Assembly (NCBI GenBank): GCA_003280495.1
Contig: QCET01000004.1
Span: 16,059-80,058 of the forward strand
DNA length: 64,000 nt
Source of the DNA: Pelagibacteraceae bacterium AG-359-E06
Lineage (GTDB): Bacteria; Pseudomonadota; Alphaproteobacteria; Pelagibacterales; Pelagibacteraceae
Reading direction: 5' to 3'
Shown: piece by piece, positions 17,565 to 25,756 of the stretch
Layout: every line of letters begins with the position of its first letter
Position numbering within the stretch: position 1 is the first letter of the stretch
Translations under genes and position numbers: made by a program
Notes under the pieces: generated by a model
Databases searched by the model: none
What the model was told of the DNA's origin: nothing
The model's input: only the letters and a program-made list of their open reading frames with translations

Positions 17565-18789
17565 AAAAAATATTCCTCTAATTGACCAGCATGACAAAAA
17601 TGGATTTTATGGTGGTAAATTTGGAGGAAATTATGTAGCTGAGACTTTAAAGAAACCAATTGATGATTTAACAAAATTATTTGAAAAATGCAGGTATGAA
17701 AAAAGTTTTATTAAACAGAGAGATGATTTATATAAAAATTATGTAGGAACTCCCACTCGGTTTATAAAATTACAAAATCTTACAGATCATTTAGGTGGTG
17801 CCCAAATATATGCAAAAATGGTTTCAGATGCAAACGGTGGGGCTCACAAAATTTATAACGCAATTACTCACGCAATGCTTTGTAGGAGAGCAAACAAAAA
17901 ATATTTATGTACTGATACAGGAGCAGGCTACAATGGAAAGATGTTTTCTATGGTTGCTAAAAAATTTGGCCTGGGTCTTAAAGTATTTATGGGCACACGT
18001 GACATCGAAAGGCAAAAACCAAATTGTGATGCAATGAGAAGTAATGGGGCTGAAATAATTCCAGTAGATTCAGGAAGTAAAACGTTGGTTGATGCTGTAA
18101 GTGAGTGTATCAGATATTGGGTAGCTAATTGTGATAAAACTCATATGGGAATTGGTAGTCTGGTTGGCCCGAACATCTTCGTAAAAATATGCGGGTTTAG
18201 TACGGCACAAATTTCTAGAGAGTTAAAATTCCAGTTATATGATGAGTTTGGACAAATTCCAAAAAAACTAAAACTAATTAATTGTGTGGGTGGTGGATCC
18301 AGTGCTTATGGTTTCTGGAGCGAGTTTATTGATTACGAAAATAGCAATGTAGAGCTAATAGGTGTCGAAGCTGGAGGATCCGCAAAAAGTAAATTACACG
18401 CAGCGCCTTTGAGTAAAAACTCTAAGATAGGTATTTTGCATGGTGCCGCTGCCTATTGTGTTCAGAATTCAGAAGGGCAAATTGATGAAACAGAAAGTTG
18501 TAGTTCTGGACTTGACTACCCATCTTGCTCTCCCATCCATTGTTTTTTAAAAGATACAAAGAGAGCAAGATACACATATGCTACTGATGAAGAAGCTTTT
18601 AAGGCCTATAAACTAGTTACAGAGTTAGAAGACATATCTCCTAGCTTAGAACCGGCTCATGCCTTTGCAGAGGTAATAAAAATGGCACCAAAATTAAATG
18701 ATGATCATGTTTGCATAATAAATAGTTGTGGGGACAGTTTAAAAGATAAAGATATAATAAAAAAACATTTGGGAAGTTATATTAGATGA
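17554..18789 (+). CDS. trpB: Tryptophan synthase beta chain, divergent active site
   Basis: A 411-residue fold-type II PLP enzyme, full length, in the syntenic trpB position. The PLP lysine (K99, equal to K87 of Salmonella) is in GGAHK. The phosphate loop CVGGGSSAYG and LEPAHA (E350 equivalent) are present, as are the R141 and D305 equivalents. Unusual: the KREDLNHTGAHK consensus reads KMVSDANGGAHK; catalytic E109 is Asp (TDTGAGYNG for AETGAGQHG); the K167 equivalent, which salt-bridges TrpA, is Val179; GPHPYP reads GPNIFV; and the S377 loop SGRGDKD reads CGDSLKDKD with Cys392. The enzyme should still bind PLP, but altered catalysis or substrate use is possible. Confidence 0.85.
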   Translation: MKIKKNIPLIDQHDKNGFYGGKFGGNYVAETLKKPIDDLTKLFEKCRYEKSFIKQRDDLYKNYVGTPTRFIKLQNLTDHLGGAQIYAKMVSDANGGAHKIYNAITHAMLCRRANKKYLCTDTGAGYNGKMFSMVAKKFGLGLKVFMGTRDIERQKPNCDAMRSNGAEIIPVDSGSKTLVDAVSECIRYWVANCDKTHMGIGSLVGPNIFVKICGFSTAQISRELKFQLYDEFGQIPKKLKLINCVGGGSSAYGFWSEFIDYENSNVELIGVEAGGSAKSKLHAAPLSKNSKIGILHGAAAYCVQNSEGQIDETESCSSGLDYPSCSPIHCFLKDTKRARYTYATDEEAFKAYKLVTELEDISPSLEPAHAFAEVIKMAPKLNDDHVCIINSCGDSLKDKDIIKKHLGSYIR

Positions 18790-19586
18790 ACCAAGAAATA
18801 TCTTTAGCTTTTAGAAAATGTAAAGATGAAAAAAGACCTGCCCTATTGACTTACATAGTTGCTGGTGACTACAATAAAAAGAAGTCTTCTCAAATTTTAA
18901 ATTCAATTTCCGAGCATGCTGATATTATTGAATACGGTATGCCTTTTAATGCAGCAACAGCAGATGGTCCACAAATACAAAATAGCTCCTATAGAGCTTT
19001 AAAGGGTGGTATTAAATTAAAAGATATTTTTAGAATCATTAAAAATTATAAAAAAAACAAACTTTCAAAGCCCTGTATATTGATGGGTTACTATCAAACA
19101 GTATTTAATTTTGGCGAAAAAAATTTTATTCGTGAATGTAAAAGAAGCAAAGTGAGCGGGTGTATTATTGTTGACTTGCCATGGCCTGAAAATAAGAATT
19201 TTTCAAAATTATGTAAAAAAAATAACATAACTTTCGTGCAGTTGATCTCTCCTACAACAACATTGAAGAGGATGAGAGAAATCATCAAGAACTCGGATGA
19301 GCTAAATTATTTTATCAGCATGTTATCTACAACAGGAGGGAAGCTTAAAAGTTCCTCTAGTAAAATTTTAAAACAATATCAGAAGGTAAAAAGAATCAAC
19401 CCATCAAAAAAGTTAGTAATTGGTTTTGGAATTACTAGAAAAACCATTAAATCCCTAAAAAATAGCGATGGTTTAGTGGTTGGAAGTGAATTGTGCAAAG
19501 GGATTTCAGATGCATTGAAAAAACGTCAAAATCCTATTAAGAAATTAAATAAGATGGTAAAAGAATTAAAAACACAAATAAGCTAA
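18786..19586 (+). CDS. trpA: Tryptophan synthase alpha chain, divergent
   Basis: A 266-residue TIM barrel that normally cleaves indole-3-glycerol phosphate and passes indole to TrpB. Both catalytic acids are kept, with numbering equal to E. coli: E49 (IIEYGMPF) and D60 (ATADGP). The interface residue D56 is Ala (FNAATADG for FSDPLADG). Loop 6 reads SMLSTTGG in place of SRAGVTG, keeping T183 but not G181. VPDLPPEE reads IVDLPWPEN. ATGA overlap with trpB. It looks like a real, expressed TrpA with altered partner contacts. Confidence 0.85.
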   Translation: MNQEISLAFRKCKDEKRPALLTYIVAGDYNKKKSSQILNSISEHADIIEYGMPFNAATADGPQIQNSSYRALKGGIKLKDIFRIIKNYKKNKLSKPCILMGYYQTVFNFGEKNFIRECKRSKVSGCIIVDLPWPENKNFSKLCKKNNITFVQLISPTTTLKRMREIIKNSDELNYFISMLSTTGGKLKSSSSKILKQYQKVKRINPSKKLVIGFGITRKTIKSLKNSDGLVVGSELCKGISDALKKRQNPIKKLNKMVKELKTQIS

Positions 19587-19589
19587 ATT

Positions 19590-20531
19590 ATGAATTGGAT
19601 AAAAAATATTAGTAAGAAAATAAAGCCTAAGATTTCAAATTTATTTAAAAAGAAGTCTTTAGCGCCAGATGATTTTTGGGCAAGCTGTCCCTCATGTTCA
19701 AGTGTCATAGATAGAAATGATATCAAAAATAATTTTTATTGTTGTACAAAATGTAATGAGCCTCAACAAATTTTTCCTCGACAAAGATTTGAAATGCTAT
19801 TTGATAATGGAGAATATACTGAATTAAAACCTCCAAAAGTCTCATCAGATCCGCTACAATGGTCTGATACGAAGAAGTATTCAGATAAAGTTAAAGCAGC
19901 AAGAAAAAAATTTGATCAAGATAATGCTGCTGTTGTAGCGGCAGGAAGTATTAATTCTTTACCAGTTGTATCTTATTGCTTGAACCAAAAATTTCTAGGC
20001 GGCTCGGTAGGTCTTGAAGAAGGTGCGGCTTTTGTTTTTGCATGTGAAGAAGCTGTAAGAACAAGATCATCTCTTATTGCTTTTCCATCGACTGGTGGAC
20101 AAAAAATGCAACACTCAATTTTTGGATTAATGATGATGCCACAATCTATCATAGCTTTACAGGAATTAGAAAAAGAGAAACTGCCTGTTATCATTATGGC
20201 AGTAAGTCCAGTTAGTGGTGGAGTTACAGCCAGTTGGGTTTATGGACCATCAGTATTTTTATTTGCTGAAAGCGAGAGCACTAAAATTATGTTTGCAGGG
20301 CCCAGAGTTATTGAAAAAACAATTTCTGAACAATTACCTCCAGATTTTCAAACTGCAGGTCTTCTATTAAAAAAAGGTTTTGTCGATCGTATAATTCCAA
20401 GAAAAAAACATAGAGAAGAATTCAGTAATTTGATATCTATCCTTCTTCATAAACAAATTAATAAAGAAGATAGCTTATCAGATGCACAACAACAAGACAC
20501 AATTCATACTAAATCAACTTTATCGGCTTAA
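19590..20531 (+). CDS. accD: Acetyl-CoA carboxylase carboxyltransferase beta subunit
   Basis: A 313-residue protein. The N-terminal zinc ribbon CPSC...CCTKC is followed by the crotonase-fold carboxyltransferase domain with FLGGSVG, PSTGGQKMQ, SGGVTASW and FAGPRVIE. It transfers the carboxyl group from biotin to acetyl-CoA for fatty acid synthesis. The usual SGGARMQE oxyanion segment reads TGGQKMQH; the two glycines are kept. It follows trpA by 3 bases and overlaps folC by 50 bases, the common alphaproteobacterial arrangement trpA-accD-folC. Confidence 0.92.
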   Translation: MNWIKNISKKIKPKISNLFKKKSLAPDDFWASCPSCSSVIDRNDIKNNFYCCTKCNEPQQIFPRQRFEMLFDNGEYTELKPPKVSSDPLQWSDTKKYSDKVKAARKKFDQDNAAVVAAGSINSLPVVSYCLNQKFLGGSVGLEEGAAFVFACEEAVRTRSSLIAFPSTGGQKMQHSIFGLMMMPQSIIALQELEKEKLPVIIMAVSPVSGGVTASWVYGPSVFLFAESESTKIMFAGPRVIEKTISEQLPPDFQTAGLLLKKGFVDRIIPRKKHREEFSNLISILLHKQINKEDSLSDAQQQDTIHTKSTLSA

Positions 20532-21765
20532 TCCGCCAGGTCGAATAGAACTTACATTAGATAGAATTAAAAGGTTGCTCAAAGATTTAGGTAACCCTGA
20601 AAAGAAATTAAAAAATGTTATTATTGTTGGAGGTACTAATGGAAAAGGTTCAACTATTGAATTTTTAAGATCAATACTTTCAGAAAATAACTATAGTGTT
20701 AATGTTTATACAAGTCCTCATGTTTTATCTTTTAATGAAAGAATTAATTTTAATGGAAAATATATTACCGATAAGCAATTTGAAGAGTATGTAATAAAAA
20801 TTGATAAAGCTAATAGCGGTAAAGATATCACATTTTATGAATACATATCTTCAATGGCTTTTCTTGCTTTTTATGAAAATCCAGCAGATTTCAATTTAAT
20901 TGAAGTGGGTCTAGGTGGAGTCGGAGATTGTGCTGCTGTTTTTGAAAAACCTGTAGGACAAATATTAACTCCAATTTCTCTAGACCATTTAGAATATCTT
21001 GGACCTACAATTGAAGATATCGTCAAAAATAAAACTGGGATTATAAAAGAGAATACCAATTTAGTTATATCTCGACAAAAAAGGTCTATCCAAAAGATAA
21101 TCGACAAAGAAATCGCCAAAAAGAAAACAAAAAAATATATCTTAGGTGAAGACTTTCAGGTTGCAAAAGAAAATAATCGAATGATTTTTCAAGATCAGAA
21201 TAGTCTGTATGATATCGACTTACCAAAAATGAACGGAGACTTTCAGTTGGATAACGCTTCCACAGCTATCAAAATGCTAAAATCTTTGAATATCAAGCTA
21301 GATAATGAGTCAATTAACAAGGGTATAATAAATGCGAGTATTACCGGAAGAATTCAAATTATCCATAAAGGCAATTTAAGAAATAATATTCACGATGAAA
21401 ATATGCTTATTCTAGACGGCTCGCATAACGAGGATGCAGGTAAAGAACTTTCAAGCTTTCTTGAAAAACTTAAAGGTAAAAAAAATATTTATATGATATT
21501 TAACATGCTTAAATCAAAAAATATTGAAAATTATTTAAAATATTTTTCTACATTAATTAATGAAATAAAAGTGATTAAATGTGATGATGGTTTTTACGAA
21601 GTTAAAGATGCTATGAGCAAAATAAGCAAACTTGGCATACATGTTAACCCCTCAAAAAATGTATCATCAGCCTTATCTCAATTTGCAATACAAGATCCTG
21701 AAGCAATTATTGTCATTTCAGGAAGTTTTAGAATTATAGGTAAAGCTTTAGAATTAAACAAATGA
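20482..21765 (+). CDS. folC: Folylpolyglutamate/dihydrofolate synthase
   Basis: A 427-residue Mur-ligase-family enzyme that adds glutamate to dihydropteroate and folates. The P-loop is GGTNGKGST, with YTSPH, FNERI, ITPISLDHLEYLG, NKTGIIK and LILDGSHNEDAG. The highly conserved EVGLGGRxDATN motif reads EVGLGGVGDCAA, losing Arg and the Thr-Asn pair. The ATG at 20482 lies inside accD. The end overlaps the next gene by four bases. Confidence 0.9.
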   Translation: MHNNKTQFILNQLYRLNPPGRIELTLDRIKRLLKDLGNPEKKLKNVIIVGGTNGKGSTIEFLRSILSENNYSVNVYTSPHVLSFNERINFNGKYITDKQFEEYVIKIDKANSGKDITFYEYISSMAFLAFYENPADFNLIEVGLGGVGDCAAVFEKPVGQILTPISLDHLEYLGPTIEDIVKNKTGIIKENTNLVISRQKRSIQKIIDKEIAKKKTKKYILGEDFQVAKENNRMIFQDQNSLYDIDLPKMNGDFQLDNASTAIKMLKSLNIKLDNESINKGIINASITGRIQIIHKGNLRNNIHDENMLILDGSHNEDAGKELSSFLEKLKGKKNIYMIFNMLKSKNIENYLKYFSTLINEIKVIKCDDGFYEVKDAMSKISKLGIHVNPSKNVSSALSQFAIQDPEAIIVISGSFRIIGKALELNK

Positions 21766-22304
21766 AGAAAATTTTAATCTTATTTTTTATTTTATTTGCA
21801 TTTGATAGCAATGCAGAAAACACGGTAGTTAGCTTACTAAAAGAAGAAGGAAAGATTATTTTTATTAGACACTCAATTGCACCCGGTGGTGGAGATCCTG
21901 AGAACTTTAGCTTAAACGATTGTATAACCCAAAGAAATTTAAGTAAAAAAGGTATTGAGCAGTCAAAACAAATTGGAGAATTTTTTAAGAAAAACAAAGT
22001 AATAATTTCAAAAGTTTTATCTAGTCAATGGTGCAGATGTAAAGACACTGCTTTCCATGCATTTGGAAAATATGAGGAATTCTTTGCTCTTAACTCAACT
22101 TTTCAAATTAAATTTTCTGGCAACTCAAAAAAGCAAGCTGAAGCATTGAAAAATTTTGTAAAAAAATGGGATGGTAAAGGAAATATTATTTTTGTTACTC
22201 ATTATGTAATAATTTTAAAACATACTAATTATGCACCCAGCTCAGGCGAATTAGTTATTACTGATAAAAATTTTAATGTGTTATCTACGCTGAGAACAGA
22301 TTAA
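21762..22304 (+). CDS. Periplasmic histidine phosphatase family protein
   Basis: A 180-residue protein with a cleavable signal peptide (about residues 1-18, KKILILFFILFAFDSNAE). The phosphohistidine motif is FIRHSIAPGGG, followed by the second Arg region SQWCRC and the second histidine in FVTHYVI. This matches the histidine phosphatase superfamily, branch 1. Substrate unknown. ATGA overlap with folC. Its TAA directly abuts the stop of convergent trxA. Confidence 0.8.
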   Translation: MKKILILFFILFAFDSNAENTVVSLLKEEGKIIFIRHSIAPGGGDPENFSLNDCITQRNLSKKGIEQSKQIGEFFKKNKVIISKVLSSQWCRCKDTAFHAFGKYEEFFALNSTFQIKFSGNSKKQAEALKNFVKKWDGKGNIIFVTHYVIILKHTNYAPSSGELVITDKNFNVLSTLRTD

Positions 22305-22628
22305 TTATTTGACCTTAGTCTCTAACCACTCTTTTATTGAACTTTTGTTAGCTGCCCCAACTTTTTGATCAATAACTTCTCCATTGTGAAAAAGTAGAAG
22401 GAAAGGTATTCCTCTCACGCCGTATTTAGTACCTGTTTGTAATTCTGAATCTATATTTATTTTTCCAATGGTTAACTTGCTTGACATTTCATTAGAAAGT
22501 TCTTCAAGCACAGGAGAAATCATCTTACAAGGAGCACACCATGGTGCCCAGAAGTCGAGTAAGAAAAATTTATCTGCCTTCAAAACTGTATTTTCAAAGT
22601 TGTCGTCTGTTATTTCTACTGTTGCCAT
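22305..22628 (-). CDS. trxA: Thioredoxin
   Basis: A 107-residue single-domain thioredoxin with the redox motif WCAPC in FWAPWCAPCKMISP, the cis-proline in GVRGIPF, and family length. It reduces cytoplasmic disulfides with NADPH-thioredoxin reductase (not in this window). Position beside folC is common in alphaproteobacteria. Confidence 0.97.
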   Translation of the reverse strand: MATVEITDDNFENTVLKADKFFLLDFWAPWCAPCKMISPVLEELSNEMSSKLTIGKINIDSELQTGTKYGVRGIPFLLLFHNGEVIDQKVGAANKSSIKEWLETKVK

Positions 22629-22685
22629 TTAATACTCCTTAATTTTAAAAAAATTGGAAGTTAAGCATTAATCATTTAATGTCAA

Positions 22686-24113
22686 CTACGTATATTTATA
22701 TTTTTTTTCAATCTCCATTAGAAATGTGTTAACATCCTCAAGAAAATCTAGTTTCTCTTTGTTGTCTTCATGTTTAGCTCTGAGATCGTCTACCTCTTTG
22801 ATCGCTTTACCTATGGTATTCCATTTTGCATCCAAATCTTCACTTAAAACTCTATTTGCAATACCGCGGTGAATTTCATTGTATAAATCTTTAGGTAACA
22901 TATCCGGCATTTCTTCGTAGATTAAAATTTTAGCAAAATAATTGAATGTCTCATCTTTCATTTTATCTGCTATTGATAACTTATCTTTCCACTCTGCTTT
23001 ATGAAATTCATTCATGGCCTGTTTTGTCTTTGGATCTATGTTTAAACCTCTTTTATAAATACTTTCTTCTGCCAGAATATCTAATTGTGAGTCCATATCT
23101 TCTTTTTCTTGAAATTCTTCTAATAATATTCTTGATACTTTATTGGCGAATTCTTTATTTTGTTTAATTTTTTTCGCACGTTCATTTAAGATATTTAGAC
23201 CAATTTGCTTATAATTATCAAAATTTAATGCATAGTTTGGACTCATTATTATTGGATGCTTATTATGTTTTAAGCTTCTTAAAATTTTAGGACTTTTTCT
23301 CATTGCCTCCTTTAATATGGACATGTCCATATTAAAATAATCTTCTGGGTCATTTTTCAAATCGAAGCATTGCGGGTATTGATATTTTGGATGGTCACAT
23401 ACATAAGTAACTACAAATGGTCTAGCTTTTCCATAAAAATATTCATTAGTACAAAATAAATTCTCATCTTTGATGTGTTTTATAACGTCTTGTTTGCTAA
23501 AAGTTTTTAAACTAGAATTCCAAACTGATGGTGCTTTTTCTGAAACTAATTTTGCCATACCAATAGTAGCCAGAACATCACCCATTGCATCGTGTTTATT
23601 ATCATGGGATATTCCATTCATAGTCGCAATTTCATCTAGTTTAAAAACAGGATTACCCTTATCAGATATAGGCGTTTTTATACAATCAGGGTAATAAAGA
23701 TGTGCACTTCTAACTAATCCTAAAACATCACCTCTTTTATTGCCATTTGTATTAGTTAAATAAATATCGTGTAACGATTTAAAGAAAGCTTTACGTAAAA
23801 ATTCTTCGTCAAATGTGATAGAATTATAGCCTATAAATACCCCTGGATTCCATCCAGGTTTTTTTAGATTATCTTTAATTAGTTGTAGCATTTTATAATG
23901 AGATAAATTTGCTTTTTTTAACATGCTAGTAGAGGTGTTATTTTTAAGCAGTGCTTCCGGTGATGGTATTACGCCTGGTTTAAGTGCACAACGAGCTTCA
24001 AATCTATCCAAAATTTCCAATGTATCGTTGACCAAAACAAAACCAACTTGAATTATTTGGTCCCATGACGAGCTTCTGCCGGTTGTTTCAAAGTCATAAA
24101 AAATATAATTCAT
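22686..24113 (-). CDS. sbcB: Exodeoxyribonuclease I
   Basis: A 475-residue DEDDh exonuclease digesting single-stranded DNA 3'-5'. Motif I is FYDFETTG (Asp, Glu), motif II is GYNSITFDEEFLRKAF, and motif III is HDAMGDV with His and Asp (KHDAMGDVLAT). C-terminal SH3-like and helical parts fit ExoI length. ExoI is not universal in alphaproteobacteria. It is placed directly after rmuC (3 bases apart), suggesting a small DNA-repair operon rmuC-sbcB. Confidence 0.92.
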   Translation of the reverse strand: MNYIFYDFETTGRSSSWDQIIQVGFVLVNDTLEILDRFEARCALKPGVIPSPEALLKNNTSTSMLKKANLSHYKMLQLIKDNLKKPGWNPGVFIGYNSITFDEEFLRKAFFKSLHDIYLTNTNGNKRGDVLGLVRSAHLYYPDCIKTPISDKGNPVFKLDEIATMNGISHDNKHDAMGDVLATIGMAKLVSEKAPSVWNSSLKTFSKQDVIKHIKDENLFCTNEYFYGKARPFVVTYVCDHPKYQYPQCFDLKNDPEDYFNMDMSILKEAMRKSPKILRSLKHNKHPIIMSPNYALNFDNYKQIGLNILNERAKKIKQNKEFANKVSRILLEEFQEKEDMDSQLDILAEESIYKRGLNIDPKTKQAMNEFHKAEWKDKLSIADKMKDETFNYFAKILIYEEMPDMLPKDLYNEIHRGIANRVLSEDLDAKWNTIGKAIKEVDDLRAKHEDNKEKLDFLEDVNTFLMEIEKKYKYT

Positions 24114-24116
24114 AAT

Positions 24117-25244
24117 CTACCCCGCAATCCTTGCTGCAGCTGGAGGATCATTGTCTGGGTCTGGATCATCATCTGGATCAATTTCTGGAATATCATCATC
24201 TTCAATTTGTGATTTCTCAGAAGGTGACAATTCGTTTTTAGTACTTAAGCCACCAATCTTTTTCATCTTATTAGCAGCACCTAATAAACTATCGCTTCCA
24301 TCCTGGATTTTCTTTAACACATCCTGAATATGAGCATCCATTTGACCAAAAGACTTCGCCGCTTTTTGAGCTGATGTATAAACACCATAAGCTTTGTCAT
24401 AAGTCTTGGTTGCTAAACGAATAACTTCCTGAATATTTTTATTTTGTTTTTCAACTTTCCAAAATTGATCTACAGTTTTTAAAACATAATAAATCATAGA
24501 AGGACCGACGATGGTAATCTTCTTTGATAGAGCAAAATCAGTAATCTCCCTACTATCTTTACCAAGCGACGTAATAGCATGTTCATTTGGAACAAACATA
24601 ATCACAGCATCTAAACTTTTAACGCCAAGAATCTTTTGATAATTTTTCTTAGAAAGTTCTGTGATGTGAGTTTTTACAGATTTTATATGTCGATCTAATG
24701 CGTCTTTTTTTGATATCTCATCTGTAGCATTGATAAATTCATCCCAAGCTTTTAAAGAAACTTTAGAGTCAATTACAACGTCACGCCCTCCTGGTAAGTG
24801 AACAATGATATCTGGAATTTGACGATTATCTTCATCACTGAAACCTTTTTGTGCAGAAAACTCTACCCCTTTGGTCATACCCAATCGGTCTTGAAGAATA
24901 TGCTCTAATACAAGCTGACCCCAATTTCCCTGAGCCTGGTTGCCACCTGAAACTAATGTTGTTTTTAAATCGTTAGCTACTTTAACCATTTCAGCTTTGC
25001 TTAAATTCATGCTGCTTAGCATTTCTTTCAAAGATCCTCGATCTTGAGCTATATTTTGCTGTATAGAATCTGTTGTCCCTTTCAGGGCAGTGATTTCTTC
25101 TTTAAACCCTTTAAGATCTAACACTTCTTCATTTTTTTCATTAATAATTTTAAGTTTATCTTTAAATGTTGATCGAGCAATCACATAAGCAATCCCTCCA
25201 CCTAGAACTAAACCTATCAAAGTCCCAATTAGTATATTTTCCAT
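24117..25244 (-). CDS. rmuC: DNA recombination protein RmuC
   Basis: A 375-residue protein. An N-terminal membrane segment (ILIGTLIGLVLGGGIAYVIA) is followed by coiled coil and the RmuC nuclease-like domain (GNWGQLVLEHIL, PDIIVHLPGGRDVVIDSKVSL, VIMFVPNEHA). It limits inversions at short repeats. The C-terminal tail is Asp/Pro-rich (PEIDPDDDPDPDNDPP). Shorter than E. coli RmuC (475). It is preceded by a strong promoter and a folded leader at 25245-25438. Confidence 0.93.
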   Translation of the reverse strand: MENILIGTLIGLVLGGGIAYVIARSTFKDKLKIINEKNEEVLDLKGFKEEITALKGTTDSIQQNIAQDRGSLKEMLSSMNLSKAEMVKVANDLKTTLVSGGNQAQGNWGQLVLEHILQDRLGMTKGVEFSAQKGFSDEDNRQIPDIIVHLPGGRDVVIDSKVSLKAWDEFINATDEISKKDALDRHIKSVKTHITELSKKNYQKILGVKSLDAVIMFVPNEHAITSLGKDSREITDFALSKKITIVGPSMIYYVLKTVDQFWKVEKQNKNIQEVIRLATKTYDKAYGVYTSAQKAAKSFGQMDAHIQDVLKKIQDGSDSLLGAANKMKKIGGLSTKNELSPSEKSQIEDDDIPEIDPDDDPDPDNDPPAAARIAG

Positions 25245-25410
25245 AACACTCCTCTATCTGTTATCTCGAATGCTATGTGTGATTGAGAAAAGAAATATAC
25301 AAACCACAAGCATAACATTACGAGGTTCTGCTTAGAGTTTAAGTTGTTATGTAAGGAAATATTTCTTCAGAATATCAGCTCTTACATTACAAGGTTAAAC
25401 CGATAAAACT
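25245..25410 (-). promoter_or_regulatory. Structured 5' leader of rmuC
   Basis: About 160 bases between the promoter and rmuC hold nested inverted repeats: AAGAAATAT (25290-25298) with ATATTTCTT (25359-25367), and CATAACA (25311-25317) with TGTTATG (25345-25351). A competing pair is ATGTAAG (25349-25355) with CTTACAT (25381-25387), which shares three bases with the inner stem, so the two folds exclude each other. A 13-base near-perfect direct repeat (25315-25327, 25384-25396) is also present. A switch-like leader is inferred; no known riboswitch consensus was recognised. Confidence 0.45.
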
Positions 25411-25438
25411 AATATATTTATTGTTTTAAAAATGTCAA
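25411..25438 (-). promoter_or_regulatory. Sigma-70-type promoter for rmuC-sbcB
   Basis: On the minus strand a perfect -35 TTGACA (25433-25438) is followed after 16 bases by -10 TATATT (25411-25416). Transcription would start near 25404. It lies just beyond the terminator of the upstream RNA candidate. Confidence 0.65.
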
Positions 25439-25440
25439 AT

Positions 25441-25645
25441 AAAAAAAAAGCCTTACTTAGTAGTTAGGTTCACCGAAATAAACCTAAAAACCAGTAAGGG
25501 CTTTTAGTTGGTTCGTCATTTTAGCACTACTGCCGAACCGCTACTCGTGAGTGTCTAAGTGCTACCTTCCTCACGCTTTCTGCATACAACATTTGGCCGA
25601 AACCTCTCCTTGCATGTCAGTTGAGGGTCACCCCTCAATTAATAC
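25441..25645 (-). ncRNA. Unassigned structured RNA with loop-loop complementarity
   Basis: Read on the minus strand, about 200 nt. Elements in 5'-3' order: a 7-bp hairpin with GNRA loop GTGA (25638 down to 25621); a partly structured segment; hairpin A with stem CGTGAG/CTCACG (25575-25570 with 25551-25546) and an 18-nt loop; hairpin B with stem GGTTCG/CGAACC (25539-25534 with 25515-25510) and another 18-nt loop; then a terminator. TAGCACT (25564-25558 region, minus strand) in loop A is complementary over 7 bases to AGTGCTA (25528-25522 region) in loop B. A -10-like TATATT lies at 25652-25647. It has no coding potential and matches no tmRNA, RNase P, 6S or SRP signature that I recognise. Confidence 0.6.
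25446..25505 (-). terminator. Intrinsic terminator of the RNA candidate
   Basis: The minus strand reads GCCCTTACT ... AGTAAGGC followed by a run of about nine T. The outer stem pairs 25493-25499 with 25451-25457, with one bulged base. An inner 6-bp stem TAGGTT/AACCTA lies at 25465-25470 and 25481-25486. The long T run is on the minus strand only, which fixes the direction of transcription. Confidence 0.7.
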
Positions 25646-25756
25646 TAATATATCAAACCTCTTAAAAATTTGTTATCTCCTTTTGATTGATTCTTTATTA
25701 CTCTGTGAGTAGCGTGAATAAAAAAATAATGGTATTAGCGTTAAGGTTGAAAATAA

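Noticed and set aside
25455..25490. Integron attC-like GTTAGGT core
   Set aside because: The matching RYYYAAC at the proper distance is absent and no integrase or cassettes are near.
25590..25625. CCGAAACCTCTCC on the plus strand looks like part of a glycine riboswitch
   Set aside because: The other conserved parts (GGAGAG before it, CAGG with the second half) are missing, and the terminator points to the minus strand.
25441..25645. tmRNA, RNase P RNA or 6S RNA
   Set aside because: No tag reading frame or CCA acceptor arm, no GAGGAAAGUCC-type core, and no single long hairpin with central bubble.
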